NCBI GenBank assembly: GCA_023138975.1
Contig: JAGLON010000013.1
Span: 1 to 64,000, forward strand
Length of the DNA stretch: 64,000 bases
Source of the DNA: Candidatus Zixiibacteriota bacterium
GTDB lineage: Bacteria > Zixibacteria > MSB-5A5 > GN15 > JAAZOE01
Direction: 5' to 3'
Positions 10,039 through 17,894 of this stretch are shown here, piece by piece; position 1 is the stretch's first letter; every line of letters starts with the position of its first letter. The position numbers and the translations under genes are program-made. The notes beneath the pieces are model-generated. The model searched no databases. It was not told where the DNA came from and was given only the letters and a program-made list of their open reading frames with translations.

Positions 10039-10074
10039 ACACAGCCCAACGGGCCACCTAAGTTTTTCAATCCC

Positions 10075-10278
10075 ATGTTATATTATGGGATGAAACGCCC
10101 AGACTCCAACTCTACACTCAGCGATCGTACTCGTTTATTCATCCAGGAGCAAACCGGGTTGGAGATTTCCCAATCCGAAGCTGATGAAATCCGCCAGTCG
10201 CTCGTCCGATACAGTCGCATTCTGCTTGAAATCTCACAAAACGATCAAAAAGAAGAATGTAATTATGAAAAGATTTGA
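10075..10278 (+). CDS. Small hypothetical protein
   Basis: This frame encodes 67 residues from 10075, or 62 from the ATG at 10090. The body (FIQEQTGLEISQSEADEIRQSL, then VRYSRILLEIS) is a plausible two-helix fold, and I recall similar small proteins of unknown function in mobile elements. No Shine-Dalgarno sequence precedes either ATG. Both ATGs sit in the arms of a small hairpin (TCCCAT 10071-10076 with ATGGGA 10085-10090), which could influence initiation. It lies upstream of the Rep gene on the same strand and may belong to the same element. The 223 bp between it and Rep hold no gene I can support. Confidence 0.45.
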   Translation: MLYYGMKRPDSNSTLSDRTRLFIQEQTGLEISQSEADEIRQSLVRYSRILLEISQNDQKEECNYEKI

Positions 10279-10501
10279 TTATCCAATGGATTCTTGTCAC
10301 AGTCTACAGCTTTGTTTATGTAATTGCAGCAATTTCCGCAAGTACTCCCGTGTGAATATCCATGACTTTTCCGCACAAAGTATAGGTCATCTCCGTGCGA
10401 ACTCCAAGAGCTTTACCGTCAATTGGATAAGTTGAAAGCATGAGATACTCTGAATATGCCCTTAGTTAACTTGAAGAGGACAAATAAGTGGCCAAGTTTA
10501 T

Positions 10502-11440
10502 ATGAGACAACTAATTAATAAAAACTACCGCGATGTTGGTTATGCCTTTGATCGGTATTCTTCGAATGAGAAGGCTGAATTTCGTGATAGTGTCGCAAAA
10601 CATATAAAAAGTATTGCAGATGGATATCTCAGTATTAGGCATTTAAACTTCAGACCATTTCTAAAAAGAGCAGCTATGCTCTATAGGCAAGCCGAAAGAT
10701 ATGCCGGATGTGGAAATGAGTATGTCGTTGTTGCGTGCGGAGGGTGTGGAAATGTCCTTACCGGTCCCAAGAGATGTGAGAGTCGTATATGCGAAGATTG
10801 TGCAAAGAAATACGCTTCCCGTGTCCGGCATAGGCAATTAGAATTAGCCAAGGCATTGCCCAATAGTGGTAAAAGGCGATTAATGTTCTTAACTCTCACT
10901 AAAAAAACGAGACCGGGATTTTCACCACAAGCTTCTGATGTGAAACTGATCTTCAATGATGCGAGGAAACTGATTAATAGGTTCTGGCCTGGTAAGCAAA
11001 GATGTGGAGCGTTTGCAGTTATTGAGATTGGCAGTAATCAAAACATTCACATTCATGCCTTAGTTTATGGATTTTACATACCGCAATCAAGAATCTCAAG
11101 CCACTGGCTTAAAATTACTGGAGACAGCTTTGTCGTTCATATAGAACAAGTAAGACAAGCGAAGAGATACATCGGTTATCTACTCAAGTATATCACCAAA
11201 CCGCCACACTCGAAAGATCCCAAGGAATTAGCCAAGTTTATCGATTTGATGATGGGAGTTAGACGGATTCGAACCTATGGAATCTTCTATAATTGTGGAT
11301 TGCTTCACAAGGAATCATGTCCGTGTCCATTTTGTGGTGGGAAATTCTACTATTGCCGGCTTGATGATGGAAAGATGATACCGGAACACGCATTATTCTT
11401 TAAGGAAATGATGCAAATCGTCAAGGAGAATCAAAATTAG
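10502..11440 (+). CDS. Rolling-circle replication initiator (HUH Rep)
   Basis: This 312-residue Rep protein would nick one strand at an origin and covalently hold the 5' end to start rolling-circle replication. The metal-binding HUH motif is HIH at residues 183-185 (NIHIHALVYG). The catalytic tyrosine motif follows as Y226-L-L-K229 (YIGYLLKYITKP), matching UxxYUxK. An N-terminal zinc-finger-like cluster lies at C79/C82 and C97/C100 (CGGCGN to CEDC). A C-terminal Cys cluster (CPCPFCGG) follows near 278-285. The start is weakly supported because no strong ribosome site precedes the ATG at 10502. It is followed by a small HTH gene and the recombinase in the same direction. The match is to plasmid/phage Rep proteins in general. 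I cannot assign a specific family. Confidence 0.82.
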   Translation: MRQLINKNYRDVGYAFDRYSSNEKAEFRDSVAKHIKSIADGYLSIRHLNFRPFLKRAAMLYRQAERYAGCGNEYVVVACGGCGNVLTGPKRCESRICEDCAKKYASRVRHRQLELAKALPNSGKRRLMFLTLTKKTRPGFSPQASDVKLIFNDARKLINRFWPGKQRCGAFAVIEIGSNQNIHIHALVYGFYIPQSRISSHWLKITGDSFVVHIEQVRQAKRYIGYLLKYITKPPHSKDPKELAKFIDLMMGVRRIRTYGIFYNCGLLHKESCPCPFCGGKFYYCRLDDGKMIPEHALFFKEMMQIVKENQN

Positions 11441-11480
11441 AGATGACTTGTAAACTAACCTATACAAAGTGAGGTATAAA

Positions 11481-11669
11481 ATGATTGGTAATTATATAAC
11501 AAATGGAAAAATGGCAAGGATTCTTGGTATTGATCCCAAAACACTTCGTAAATGGGCAAAGCGCGGTTTGGTTCCATCTTATATCAACAATGTGAACAAT
11601 TATAGGTATTATTTTAAGAATGAAGTCATTCGTGCTCTCAAAGGACTAGGATTGACCGACAAGAAGTAA
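11481..11669 (+). CDS. MerR/excisionase-like HTH protein
   Basis: This 62-residue protein is made almost entirely of one winged helix-turn-helix. The segment ITNGKMARILGIDPKTLRKW is the recognition helix region, and GLVPSYINNVNNYRYYFKNEV forms the wing, as in MerR-type and excisionase proteins. I chose the ATG at 11481, which is preceded by GAGGTATAAA. An in-frame GTG at 11469 would overlap that ribosome site. It lies 41 bp after Rep and 30 bp before the recombinase, which suggests an operon. Known relatives act as recombination directionality factors or as repressors of element genes. Either role is an inference here. Confidence 0.78.
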   Translation: MIGNYITNGKMARILGIDPKTLRKWAKRGLVPSYINNVNNYRYYFKNEVIRALKGLGLTDKK

Positions 11670-11699
11670 GTTGACCTTGGCAGAAAGAAGGAGTAAATT

Positions 11700-13160
11700 A
11701 TGGATATGAAGAATGCCGTAATTTATGCCAGAGTATCAACAAAAGATCAAGAGCGAGAAGGATACTCAATCCCAGCTCAATTGGGACTCTTGAGAACCTA
11801 TGCGAATAAACATAATCTTGTTGTTGTTAAAGAGTTTAAGGAATCGCAATCGGCAGGCAAAGCTGGCCGTGTGCGATTTAGTCAGATGATTCAACTACTC
11901 CAATCTGACAACTCAATTGGAATCTTGCTTGTGGAAAAGACTGATCGACTCTACCGCAATTTTAAGGATCATGTAATTTTAGATGATTTAGGCATAGAAA
12001 TTCATTTTGTCAAAGATAGCAGGATTATAGGCAAGCATTCAAGATCGACCGAGAGGTTTGCTCATGATATTGAAGTAGCTCAAGCTCGTTTTTATCTCAA
12101 TAATCTTTCTGAGGAAGTTAGAAAAGGACAACAGCAAAAAGCCAAGCAGGGGCAATACCCAGGTGGAATGGTTCCCATCGGCTATATTCGAAATCCATTA
12201 GATAAAACAATCACAATTGATCCTGAGTGTAGCCAAACTATTCGAACAGTTTTTGAACTTTATTCAGAAGGTACATACTCAATATCAGACCTATTTAAGT
12301 ATGCAAAAAAGAATGGATTGGTCTATCGAAGATCCGGCAAACCACTGGCTCGATCAGCTATTGAGCGCATGTTAAAAACTGTATTCTACACAGGAAAGTT
12401 TCAGTGGAAGGGATTGATATACCAAGGCGACCATCCGGCTATCATTGAATCTTCTTTATATGAACTAGTACAGAATGCATTTAAGGCACGTAGTAATAAT
12501 AAGGCCGGATCTCGAAGTTTTACGTTTGGACAATTAATCACATGCGGTGAATGTGGCCGCGCGATTACCGCGGAGATAAAAAAAGGAAAGTATACCTACT
12601 ACCATTGTACCGGTTATGGCAATAAGCATAAACCAGATTACTTACCAGAAACAAAGATAGACAATCAGTTTGGAAAAATCGTAGGACAAGCTTCTCTTCC
12701 CTATGAGTTTTATGATTTCCTGAAGCACTGTCTTGACGATGAGTACAAAACTAAAAAGATTGCAATTAGTCGAGAGCGCGAACGATTGGAGTTATCTCGC
12801 GATAAAGTACAGACTGATATGAGAAAGACATTTCAGGCTCATATAGATGGCCATATCGAAGAGAAGTTCTTTCAATCAGTATATAATGATTATGAAAATC
12901 AATTAAGCTCCATAAAGTATAGACTTGGCAATCTGAGTGAATCATTTAAGACTAATTTTGATATTGCTCAAAAAACTATCGAACTCAGCCATCAAGCTGA
13001 ATCACTTTATGTTAGGGCAAATCCAAGCCAAAAGAGAAGATTGATTAATTCACTACTATCGAACTGTCATTTGAAAGATGGAAGTCTCTGTCCCACATAC
13101 AGAAAACCCTTCGAAATCTTTGTCGAAGGGATCAAATCTGGTAATAAGCGGAGGAGGTAG
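11700..13160 (+). CDS. Large serine recombinase (site-specific integrase)
   Basis: This 486-residue recombinase catalyses integration and excision between short att sites through a Ser-linked intermediate. The N-terminal resolvase domain starts NAVIYARVSTKDQ, whose Ser is the nucleophile, and continues through LLVEKTDRLYRN. A recombinase domain follows (GGMVPIGYIRNP and NGLVYRRSGKPLARSAIERML). A zinc ribbon comes next (CGECGR to YYHCTGYG, about 282-303), then a helical coiled-coil-like tail typical of large serine recombinases. GGAG lies 7 nt before the ATG. The stop codon falls within tRNA-Ser, so the last codons (GNKRRR region) were probably set by the integration event. The protein is full length with no frameshift, so the element may still be able to excise. 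Confidence 0.92.
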   Translation: MDMKNAVIYARVSTKDQEREGYSIPAQLGLLRTYANKHNLVVVKEFKESQSAGKAGRVRFSQMIQLLQSDNSIGILLVEKTDRLYRNFKDHVILDDLGIEIHFVKDSRIIGKHSRSTERFAHDIEVAQARFYLNNLSEEVRKGQQQKAKQGQYPGGMVPIGYIRNPLDKTITIDPECSQTIRTVFELYSEGTYSISDLFKYAKKNGLVYRRSGKPLARSAIERMLKTVFYTGKFQWKGLIYQGDHPAIIESSLYELVQNAFKARSNNKAGSRSFTFGQLITCGECGRAITAEIKKGKYTYYHCTGYGNKHKPDYLPETKIDNQFGKIVGQASLPYEFYDFLKHCLDDEYKTKKIAISRERERLELSRDKVQTDMRKTFQAHIDGHIEEKFFQSVYNDYENQLSSIKYRLGNLSESFKTNFDIAQKTIELSHQAESLYVRANPSQKRRLINSLLSNCHLKDGSLCPTYRKPFEIFVEGIKSGNKRRR

Positions 13161-13233
13161 GATTCGAACCCACGGTACCTTGCGGTACAACGGTTTTCAA
13201 GACCGCCGCTTTCGACCTCTCAGCCACTCCTCC
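13149..13233 (-). tRNA. tRNA-Ser(UGA)
   Basis: The minus strand gives an 85-nt class II tRNA. The acceptor stem is GGAGGAG with CTCCTCC, and the discriminator base is G, as usual for tRNA-Ser. The anticodon loop CTTGAAA gives anticodon TGA. A long variable arm (GTACCGCAAGGTAC region) follows, then a T-arm with GGGTTCGAATCC. CCA is not encoded. The 3' 12 nt overlap the end of the recombinase gene, marking the probable attachment site. Confidence 0.95.
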
Positions 13234-13242
13234 GTGACGCCA

Positions 13243-13271
13243 ATAATCGCTAAATATTGCCGTTCTGTCAA
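13243..13271 (-). promoter_or_regulatory. Predicted promoter of tRNA-Ser
   Basis: On the minus strand, a perfect -35 TTGACA (13266-13271) and a -10 GATTAT (13243-13248) are separated by exactly 17 nt, with the tRNA 5' end 9 nt further on. Spacing and position fit a housekeeping sigma promoter. Confidence 0.7.
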
Positions 13272-13285
13272 GCCCAAAATAAAAA

Positions 13286-13307
13286 CGGCATCTATCAAAA
13301 GATGCCG
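13286..13307 (-). terminator. Intrinsic terminator of the lipoprotein gene
   Basis: CGGCATCT (13286-13293) and AGATGCCG (13300-13307) form a perfect 8-bp stem with a 6-nt loop. Read on the minus strand it is followed by TTTTTATTTT. It ends transcription of the lipoprotein gene just before the tRNA-Ser promoter. Confidence 0.85.
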
Positions 13308-13338
13308 CTAAAATCCCGCTGAGACCTTACTGTAAATC

Positions 13339-15099
13339 TTAAAAAAGCATCCGGTTGCCAAAGCTATCATTTATTGATGAAGAACCTCCGCATTGCCAAT
13401 AAACAGTAACATTGAAACCATTATGCCCGTATGAAGTTGTATTCGAGGTACCGTTAAACGTCGTCGAGATATTCCAAAGACCATCAAAGTCATAGCTTGC
13501 ACCGGCTGAAGCACAGCTAAAGGAAACATTTGCTGTTACTATCAAAGCTCCCGAGGACGGGCAGCCGTCATCTTCATCGGTCATTGTCGAGACATCTATC
13601 ACGACATTGCTGACAATGCTGCTCGAATAAACGGACAAGGAGCAAACGGTCGAACCCTCGATTCCTCGATTTAGTGTTCCCTCAGTTGAATCAGTTCCTG
13701 AACCACTGACAGTAAAGACCGAACCGTTCCACGGCACACCGATGGTACTTGCCCGATGATCACCTTTGATGGCAAATGTTTCCTCAAGATCGTTGGTTAT
13801 ATCGACCGTATAATGCATTCGCATCTGCATAGAATCCGCGTTTGAGTTCGGAATGAGTTGGGCGATTCCGTTATCATATACTCGTATTGAATCGAGTGCC
13901 ACAACATGCTCATACTGAGTCACCATATCAGTCCCGCCAACCGACTCAATATAATATTGCGAAGTATCATGCATATCAAGCGTAAACACCAGCCAGCCAG
14001 AGGGATAAAAGGTCCAATCTACGACATCCAGATCAATGTTGAACATGGCGGTATCTCCAAACAGACTCAGGGACGTATCAAATATCGATAACAGTTCCAG
14101 CGAAGCCTTAAAAGAATTTCCCAGTCCGCTCCGCATATCATCATCAATATAATCCTCAAAGTTGTCAACAAAGGTAGAATCAAACGTAGCTGTTGAGTCA
14201 GCACCACCACCGGTTCCACAAGTATCGGTTACAGACCAATTAGTGTTGCCGGCGGTATAGTTTATAGTAATCAATCCGTCATTAAAAACGGCTGCAACGG
14301 TCCAGGCTCCGCTAATGCTTAAAGAGTCTGCCGGACCTTCGCCGACGCAGTTTATGGCTAAAGTCGAAGCCGAAGTAATCGTCCCGGCCGGAGGACATTC
14401 ATCTTCATTCATTACCGCCTGAGTCACCAATAAGTCATTCCAGGTTTGATTATTCGATGCTTCTATGACACAATCGGCGCTGTCGCCTGTAATGTACAAA
14501 GCAAGTGTATCAAAAACGGTTCCACCTATCCAGGTTGTGTCGGTGTGAGCAAATGTAAAATCGAAAACATTATGGTTGGCGGCCGATAATGAATCACCCG
14601 AGGAAAGCACACGGGCCGAATGATGAGTTCGCGCGTCCAGGGCTGTAATAGTCGAGTCCGGAGTCATTGTAAAGCCGCTCGAATCCGTGAAACGAAGAGA
14701 ATCGGTACCATTAAAGTAAATGGTATCGTTTCCGCCTTCGTCATTTTCACCAATTATCGTAGCTGTAATAGTCAGGATAAACCAATTGCCCTCTTCCACC
14801 TGTGAATTTATGATTATACTAAAATCATCCGATTCCGGACCAAAAGGTTTGAATCTTGCAGATGATCCGGAATTCGTCAAAATTCCATCGGCCAGTTCAA
14901 GAGCAATCATCGCCTGCATAAACGACATTTCGAATTGACCCTCGCCGATTGTGCTTTCGATTATATCCTGGCTGGCAATAGTTAATCCAGTAGAATCGCT
15001 CGAGTTCACTGGATTATCGTCAGTAGTTGAGCACCCCCAAAGCCATGGGATAGTCATAATGAATAGGGCTAAAGAGGCAAAGAAAAGTAAACGCTTCAT
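13339..15099 (-). CDS. Large secreted lipoprotein, unknown function
   Basis: The 586-residue protein has a lipoprotein signal peptide (MKRLLFFASLALFIM to LWGC, lipidated Cys near 23), so it is anchored to a membrane and faces the periplasm or outside. The mature part is rich in Ser, Thr, Asp and Gly. It appears to hold two similar halves, each with a conserved SISGAWTVAAVFNDG / FDGLWNISTTFNGTS-type strand followed by a Trp/Cys-containing C-terminal motif (NWSVTDTCGTGG and VYWQCGGSS). An internal duplication of a beta-rich domain is therefore likely. A TGGAG site precedes the ATG. It stands alone, with its own predicted promoter and terminator. I recognise no catalytic motif. Confidence 0.8.
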   Translation of the reverse strand: MKRLLFFASLALFIMTIPWLWGCSTTDDNPVNSSDSTGLTIASQDIIESTIGEGQFEMSFMQAMIALELADGILTNSGSSARFKPFGPESDDFSIIINSQVEEGNWFILTITATIIGENDEGGNDTIYFNGTDSLRFTDSSGFTMTPDSTITALDARTHHSARVLSSGDSLSAANHNVFDFTFAHTDTTWIGGTVFDTLALYITGDSADCVIEASNNQTWNDLLVTQAVMNEDECPPAGTITSASTLAINCVGEGPADSLSISGAWTVAAVFNDGLITINYTAGNTNWSVTDTCGTGGGADSTATFDSTFVDNFEDYIDDDMRSGLGNSFKASLELLSIFDTSLSLFGDTAMFNIDLDVVDWTFYPSGWLVFTLDMHDTSQYYIESVGGTDMVTQYEHVVALDSIRVYDNGIAQLIPNSNADSMQMRMHYTVDITNDLEETFAIKGDHRASTIGVPWNGSVFTVSGSGTDSTEGTLNRGIEGSTVCSLSVYSSSIVSNVVIDVSTMTDEDDGCPSSGALIVTANVSFSCASAGASYDFDGLWNISTTFNGTSNTTSYGHNGFNVTVYWQCGGSSSINDSFGNRMLF

Positions 15100-15135
15100 T
15101 TTAAACTCCAGATTTTATCTTTTACGCACTTTTAT

Positions 15136-15164
15136 ATTATCATAATCGGTCTAATGATTCTCAA
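15136..15164 (-). promoter_or_regulatory. Predicted promoter of the lipoprotein gene
   Basis: On the minus strand, TTGAGA (15159-15164) and GATAAT (15136-15141) each match the sigma-70 consensus at five of six positions and are separated by exactly 17 nt. They lie about 36 bp upstream of the ATG at 15099. Confidence 0.68.
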
Positions 15165-15594
15165 GATTTAGGTCCGAAACAAAAGAAAGAGAAAACTTTT
15201 CACGGTTTGTAACGGATTATTACAGTATGTTCTATAAACACATTTATATTTAGTTTCAACAACTATCTTTTACTAAATAAAAATAATAATTTGTAAGAAA
15301 ACCCACTGATAGACAACATACATATTGAGCGGGGTAATTGAGATTAAAGCTCAACCTGCGCTTTCTAAGGAGTAGCTGACAACGTTTCCAATTCTCTTCC
15401 GGTGATGCCCTATTTACCGGATGTGTTTTAAGTGCCTGGGCATTGATGTCGCTTTCGCGCATCCCTTGCCGTACTGTTAAAGGGAATACCCCAATATCCC
15501 TTTGAAATGCCCGGCACCGTAATAAAAAGGGCTCCCCACCCAGGAGCCCTTTCCCTTTTTACATGTTTAATTTTCCCGAAAGCTCAAGTATTAT
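15165..15594. other. Intergenic region without a supported gene
   Basis: These 430 bp separate two minus-strand genes. They contain the terminator at 15526-15552 and otherwise nothing I can support. An open frame of 68 codons on the minus strand has no ribosome site or recognisable sequence. Confidence 0.4.
15526..15552 (-). terminator. Intrinsic terminator after the AI-2E-family gene
   Basis: AAAGGGCTCC (15526-15535) and GGAGCCCTTT (15543-15552) form a perfect 10-bp stem with a 7-nt loop. The minus-strand transcript continues into a T-run. An A/T-rich tail on the other side could let it work in both directions. Confidence 0.87.
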
Positions 15595-16626
15595 CTATCT
15601 CAAACGATCCAAACGCCCTGCCATTAATTCTGCAAAAAACTTTGATGAGTCAAAACGCTGACATAGAATTTTGATTACCGCAGATATCGGAGTCGCCAGA
15701 AACATACCGACAATTCCCCATATCATACCAAAGAATATCAGCGCAATAAGTATTGTAACCGGATGCAAATCAAGAGAGTCACCCATTATTTTGGGCTGGA
15801 CAATATTACCCATAGCAAATTGAATAGCCAGAGGAAGGGCAAATACCAGAATTTTGGCAATAAAGGATAATTCCGGATTTAATAAGGCTACCGGCAGAGG
15901 TAAAAGAGTCGCTATAACCGAACCAACATTGGGAATGAAGTTCAATAAAAAAGCCAACAGACCAAAAATCCAGGCAAATTCTACTCCAAGGATTGATAGA
16001 GTTAATCCAACTAAAAACCCAGTTCCAGCGGAAATTAAGACCATCGCTAAAATATATTTTTTAATTCGATATTCAATTTCCTGCCACACTCCGCCAGATG
16101 ACTTTTTGGTTGAATTTTGCCCAAGTATCAAAAAGAGCATGAAAATGACGACCAGCATTCCATTCGAGAGAAGTTTCATTACTCCCCCCAGTGTACTCGA
16201 AATAAGGCCGGTGACAGTATCGGGTGGAATAATTCCTATCAACGAATTGGTAATATCCTCCGGATTTATCCCAAATTGTGCAAGAGGCAGAATATCTACC
16301 ATACTATCGATTAACGCCTGGATCTGCTGCTGATAGATACCGGACCTCTCCGATATTTGTCCCGCCGATGACGATACCATCAGTGTGATTAATGCCAAAA
16401 TACCAATTCCCACTAATAGCGTCGTTATTATAGCCAGCCATCTCGGAAATTTCAGGTATCGGATTTGCAAATCAATAAACGGCGTTAGGCACAGGGTAAA
16501 GAATATCGCCAAAACGAATGGAATAATCACCGGTTTGAGCCAAAACAAAGCGGCTCCGCTGGCAATCACGGAGAGGATTATCAGGCAGACTGTCTGCGTC
16601 CTCTGTTGGACGGGTAAATTAGTCAT
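15595..16626 (-). CDS. AI-2E family transporter (UPF0118 permease)
   Basis: This 343-residue inner-membrane protein has the layout of the AI-2E transporter family. An N-terminal hydrophobic block (LIILSVIASGAALFWLKPVI to LVGIGILALITLMV) is followed by a soluble helical segment (about 85-145). A C-terminal block of hydrophobic helices then carries the family motif FIPNVGSVIATLLPLPVALL and GMIWGIVGMFLATPISAVIK. Some family members export autoinducer-2 and others act as Na+/H+ antiporters, so the substrate here is unknown. It is preceded by an MFS gene on the same strand, 71 bp away, and followed by a strong terminator. Confidence 0.88.
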   Translation of the reverse strand: MTNLPVQQRTQTVCLIILSVIASGAALFWLKPVIIPFVLAIFFTLCLTPFIDLQIRYLKFPRWLAIITTLLVGIGILALITLMVSSSAGQISERSGIYQQQIQALIDSMVDILPLAQFGINPEDITNSLIGIIPPDTVTGLISSTLGGVMKLLSNGMLVVIFMLFLILGQNSTKKSSGGVWQEIEYRIKKYILAMVLISAGTGFLVGLTLSILGVEFAWIFGLLAFLLNFIPNVGSVIATLLPLPVALLNPELSFIAKILVFALPLAIQFAMGNIVQPKIMGDSLDLHPVTILIALIFFGMIWGIVGMFLATPISAVIKILCQRFDSSKFFAELMAGRLDRLR

Positions 16627-16697
16627 GAGTTATCCAGAATTAACAGTTTATTTTAAAAATAAATTAGCCTGTTTCAGTACGCATTGCAATAAAAACA

Positions 16698-17894
16698 TCA
16701 ATCAGGTTTTTCTGAAAAAAGGAAATAATGGGCCGCTATAAGTCCCAGGGTCAAAATGGCCATTCCTAAAAGTAATAATGCGTTATCAAAACCGTATAAA
16801 TCGGCAAACTCACCTATAAGCGGCGCGGTAATAATATATATTATTGAGCTTCCGAATCCGGCAACCGATAATATTGTTGCCCTCATCGTGGATGCGACTT
16901 CGTCGTTAATCACATGATTCATCTGCGGCCTCAAAGCTCCCCAGGAGAACTGATATAATAGAGCTATAAATGCCCCGAATATATCCTGCCGGACACCAAG
17001 ATAAATAATCGCTCCTCCGGCCAGTACAGGCATAAGATAGAAAATCGTTTTCCGCCCTAAAAGCTGTTCAATTCTTTCTGAGAAGTTTGAGGATAAAGCG
17101 GCCCCAATCAGCCAGACAAAGTAAATAACGCCGAAGACTTCAAGTGCGATTCCCGCCGATAACAGATATGGTTGCGAGAACTTATGACAGGCTAAAAGCA
17201 GTCCGTACAATATCGAGGAGAAAATGATAATCCCCCGAACCCGGCGATTATCACGGAGCATAATCCAGGCATTGTGAATGAATGCTCGCGCAGTCATATG
17301 CAATTGGACTCGGGGAGGTTCCACACAGGTACCAATAATAAACATTGCCATCAGCGACGTCATGGCCGAAAGGATATACGGAAGCGCGAGGTTCTGCATG
17401 GCAATCCAGCCGCCCAATAGTCCTCCGGCTCCCCAACCAATCAGACTAAACATATAAGCCCGGCCTTCGATTTTTTTAAACTCCTCTTCCCGCTTGGCCG
17501 CCACTAATGAGTCATATATGAAGGCTGAATCCGAACCGGATGTAAACGCATGGGCGATACCGGCCAGTGACATTCCCGGGATATACCAATACATGCTATC
17601 ACCGAAGGCAATTAACAAATACCCCGACGCTTGCATCAGCGCCCCCAGCATCATCACCGGTTTGCGGCCCCATTTGTCGGCCAGCATGCCCGATGGAAGC
17701 TCCATTAAAGTCTGGAATCCATTGACCACAACATATAAAAGAAGTAACGCGCTGAAATCCAATCCGCGATCCATGAAAAAGACCGCATAAATTGAGAGCC
17801 AGAAGGCAAAATTGATAAAGAGATGATAGGTGAAATATCCATTGATATTTCTACCAGCCATAAAACCGTACGATTCTTTATCTGGCATACTCAC
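16698..17894 (-). CDS. Major facilitator superfamily transporter
   Basis: This 398-residue multi-pass inner-membrane protein carries the MFS loop 2-3 signature ADKWGRKPVMMLGALMQ (residues about 71-87). A weaker second copy follows the central loop, as expected from the two six-helix halves. The central cytoplasmic loop contains FKKIEGRAYMFS and PRVQLHMTARAFIHNAW. Its substrate cannot be deduced. Its ATG overlaps the stop of the SprT-like gene by 4 nt (ATGA), so the two are probably co-transcribed. Confidence 0.87.
   Translation of the reverse strand: MSMPDKESYGFMAGRNINGYFTYHLFINFAFWLSIYAVFFMDRGLDFSALLLLYVVVNGFQTLMELPSGMLADKWGRKPVMMLGALMQASGYLLIAFGDSMYWYIPGMSLAGIAHAFTSGSDSAFIYDSLVAAKREEEFKKIEGRAYMFSLIGWGAGGLLGGWIAMQNLALPYILSAMTSLMAMFIIGTCVEPPRVQLHMTARAFIHNAWIMLRDNRRVRGIIIFSSILYGLLLACHKFSQPYLLSAGIALEVFGVIYFVWLIGAALSSNFSERIEQLLGRKTIFYLMPVLAGGAIIYLGVRQDIFGAFIALLYQFSWGALRPQMNHVINDEVASTMRATILSVAGFGSSIIYIITAPLIGEFADLYGFDNALLLLGMAILTLGLIAAHYFLFSEKPD

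Larger units (their letters stand above)
10075..13160 (+). mobile_element. Integrated Rep/serine-recombinase element at tRNA-Ser
   Basis: Three co-directional genes (HUH Rep, HTH protein, large serine recombinase) end in the 3' end of a tRNA-Ser gene. This is the organisation of an integrated rolling-circle plasmid or small phage-like element. The right boundary is well placed: the recombinase stop codon (13158-13160) lies inside the tRNA (13149-13233). The left boundary is not resolved. I found no second copy of the tRNA 3' sequence in the window outside coding sequence, so the start given here is only the first plausible element gene. Large serine recombinases often use very short core sites, so a long direct repeat need not exist. 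Confidence 0.65.

Noticed and set aside
10184..10435. Plus-strand open frame of 83 codons before Rep
   Set aside because: It overlaps the 10075-10278 frame. A 56-codon version from 10265 has several Cys residues but no recognisable pattern or ribosome site.
11266..11280. GGATTCGAACC inside the Rep gene as a duplicated tRNA att site
   Set aside because: The match to the tRNA T-loop is short and encodes an Arg-rich stretch (RRIRTYG) of the Rep protein, so it is most likely coincidence.
13078..13311. Plus-strand open frame of 77 codons across the tRNA
   Set aside because: Most of it is the complement of tRNA-Ser plus the recombinase end. Such frames (FQDRRFRPLSHSS type) are common false genes over tRNA-Ser.
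15256..15462. Minus-strand open frame of 68 codons
   Set aside because: No ribosome site, no family similarity, and it lies in an otherwise empty intergenic region.
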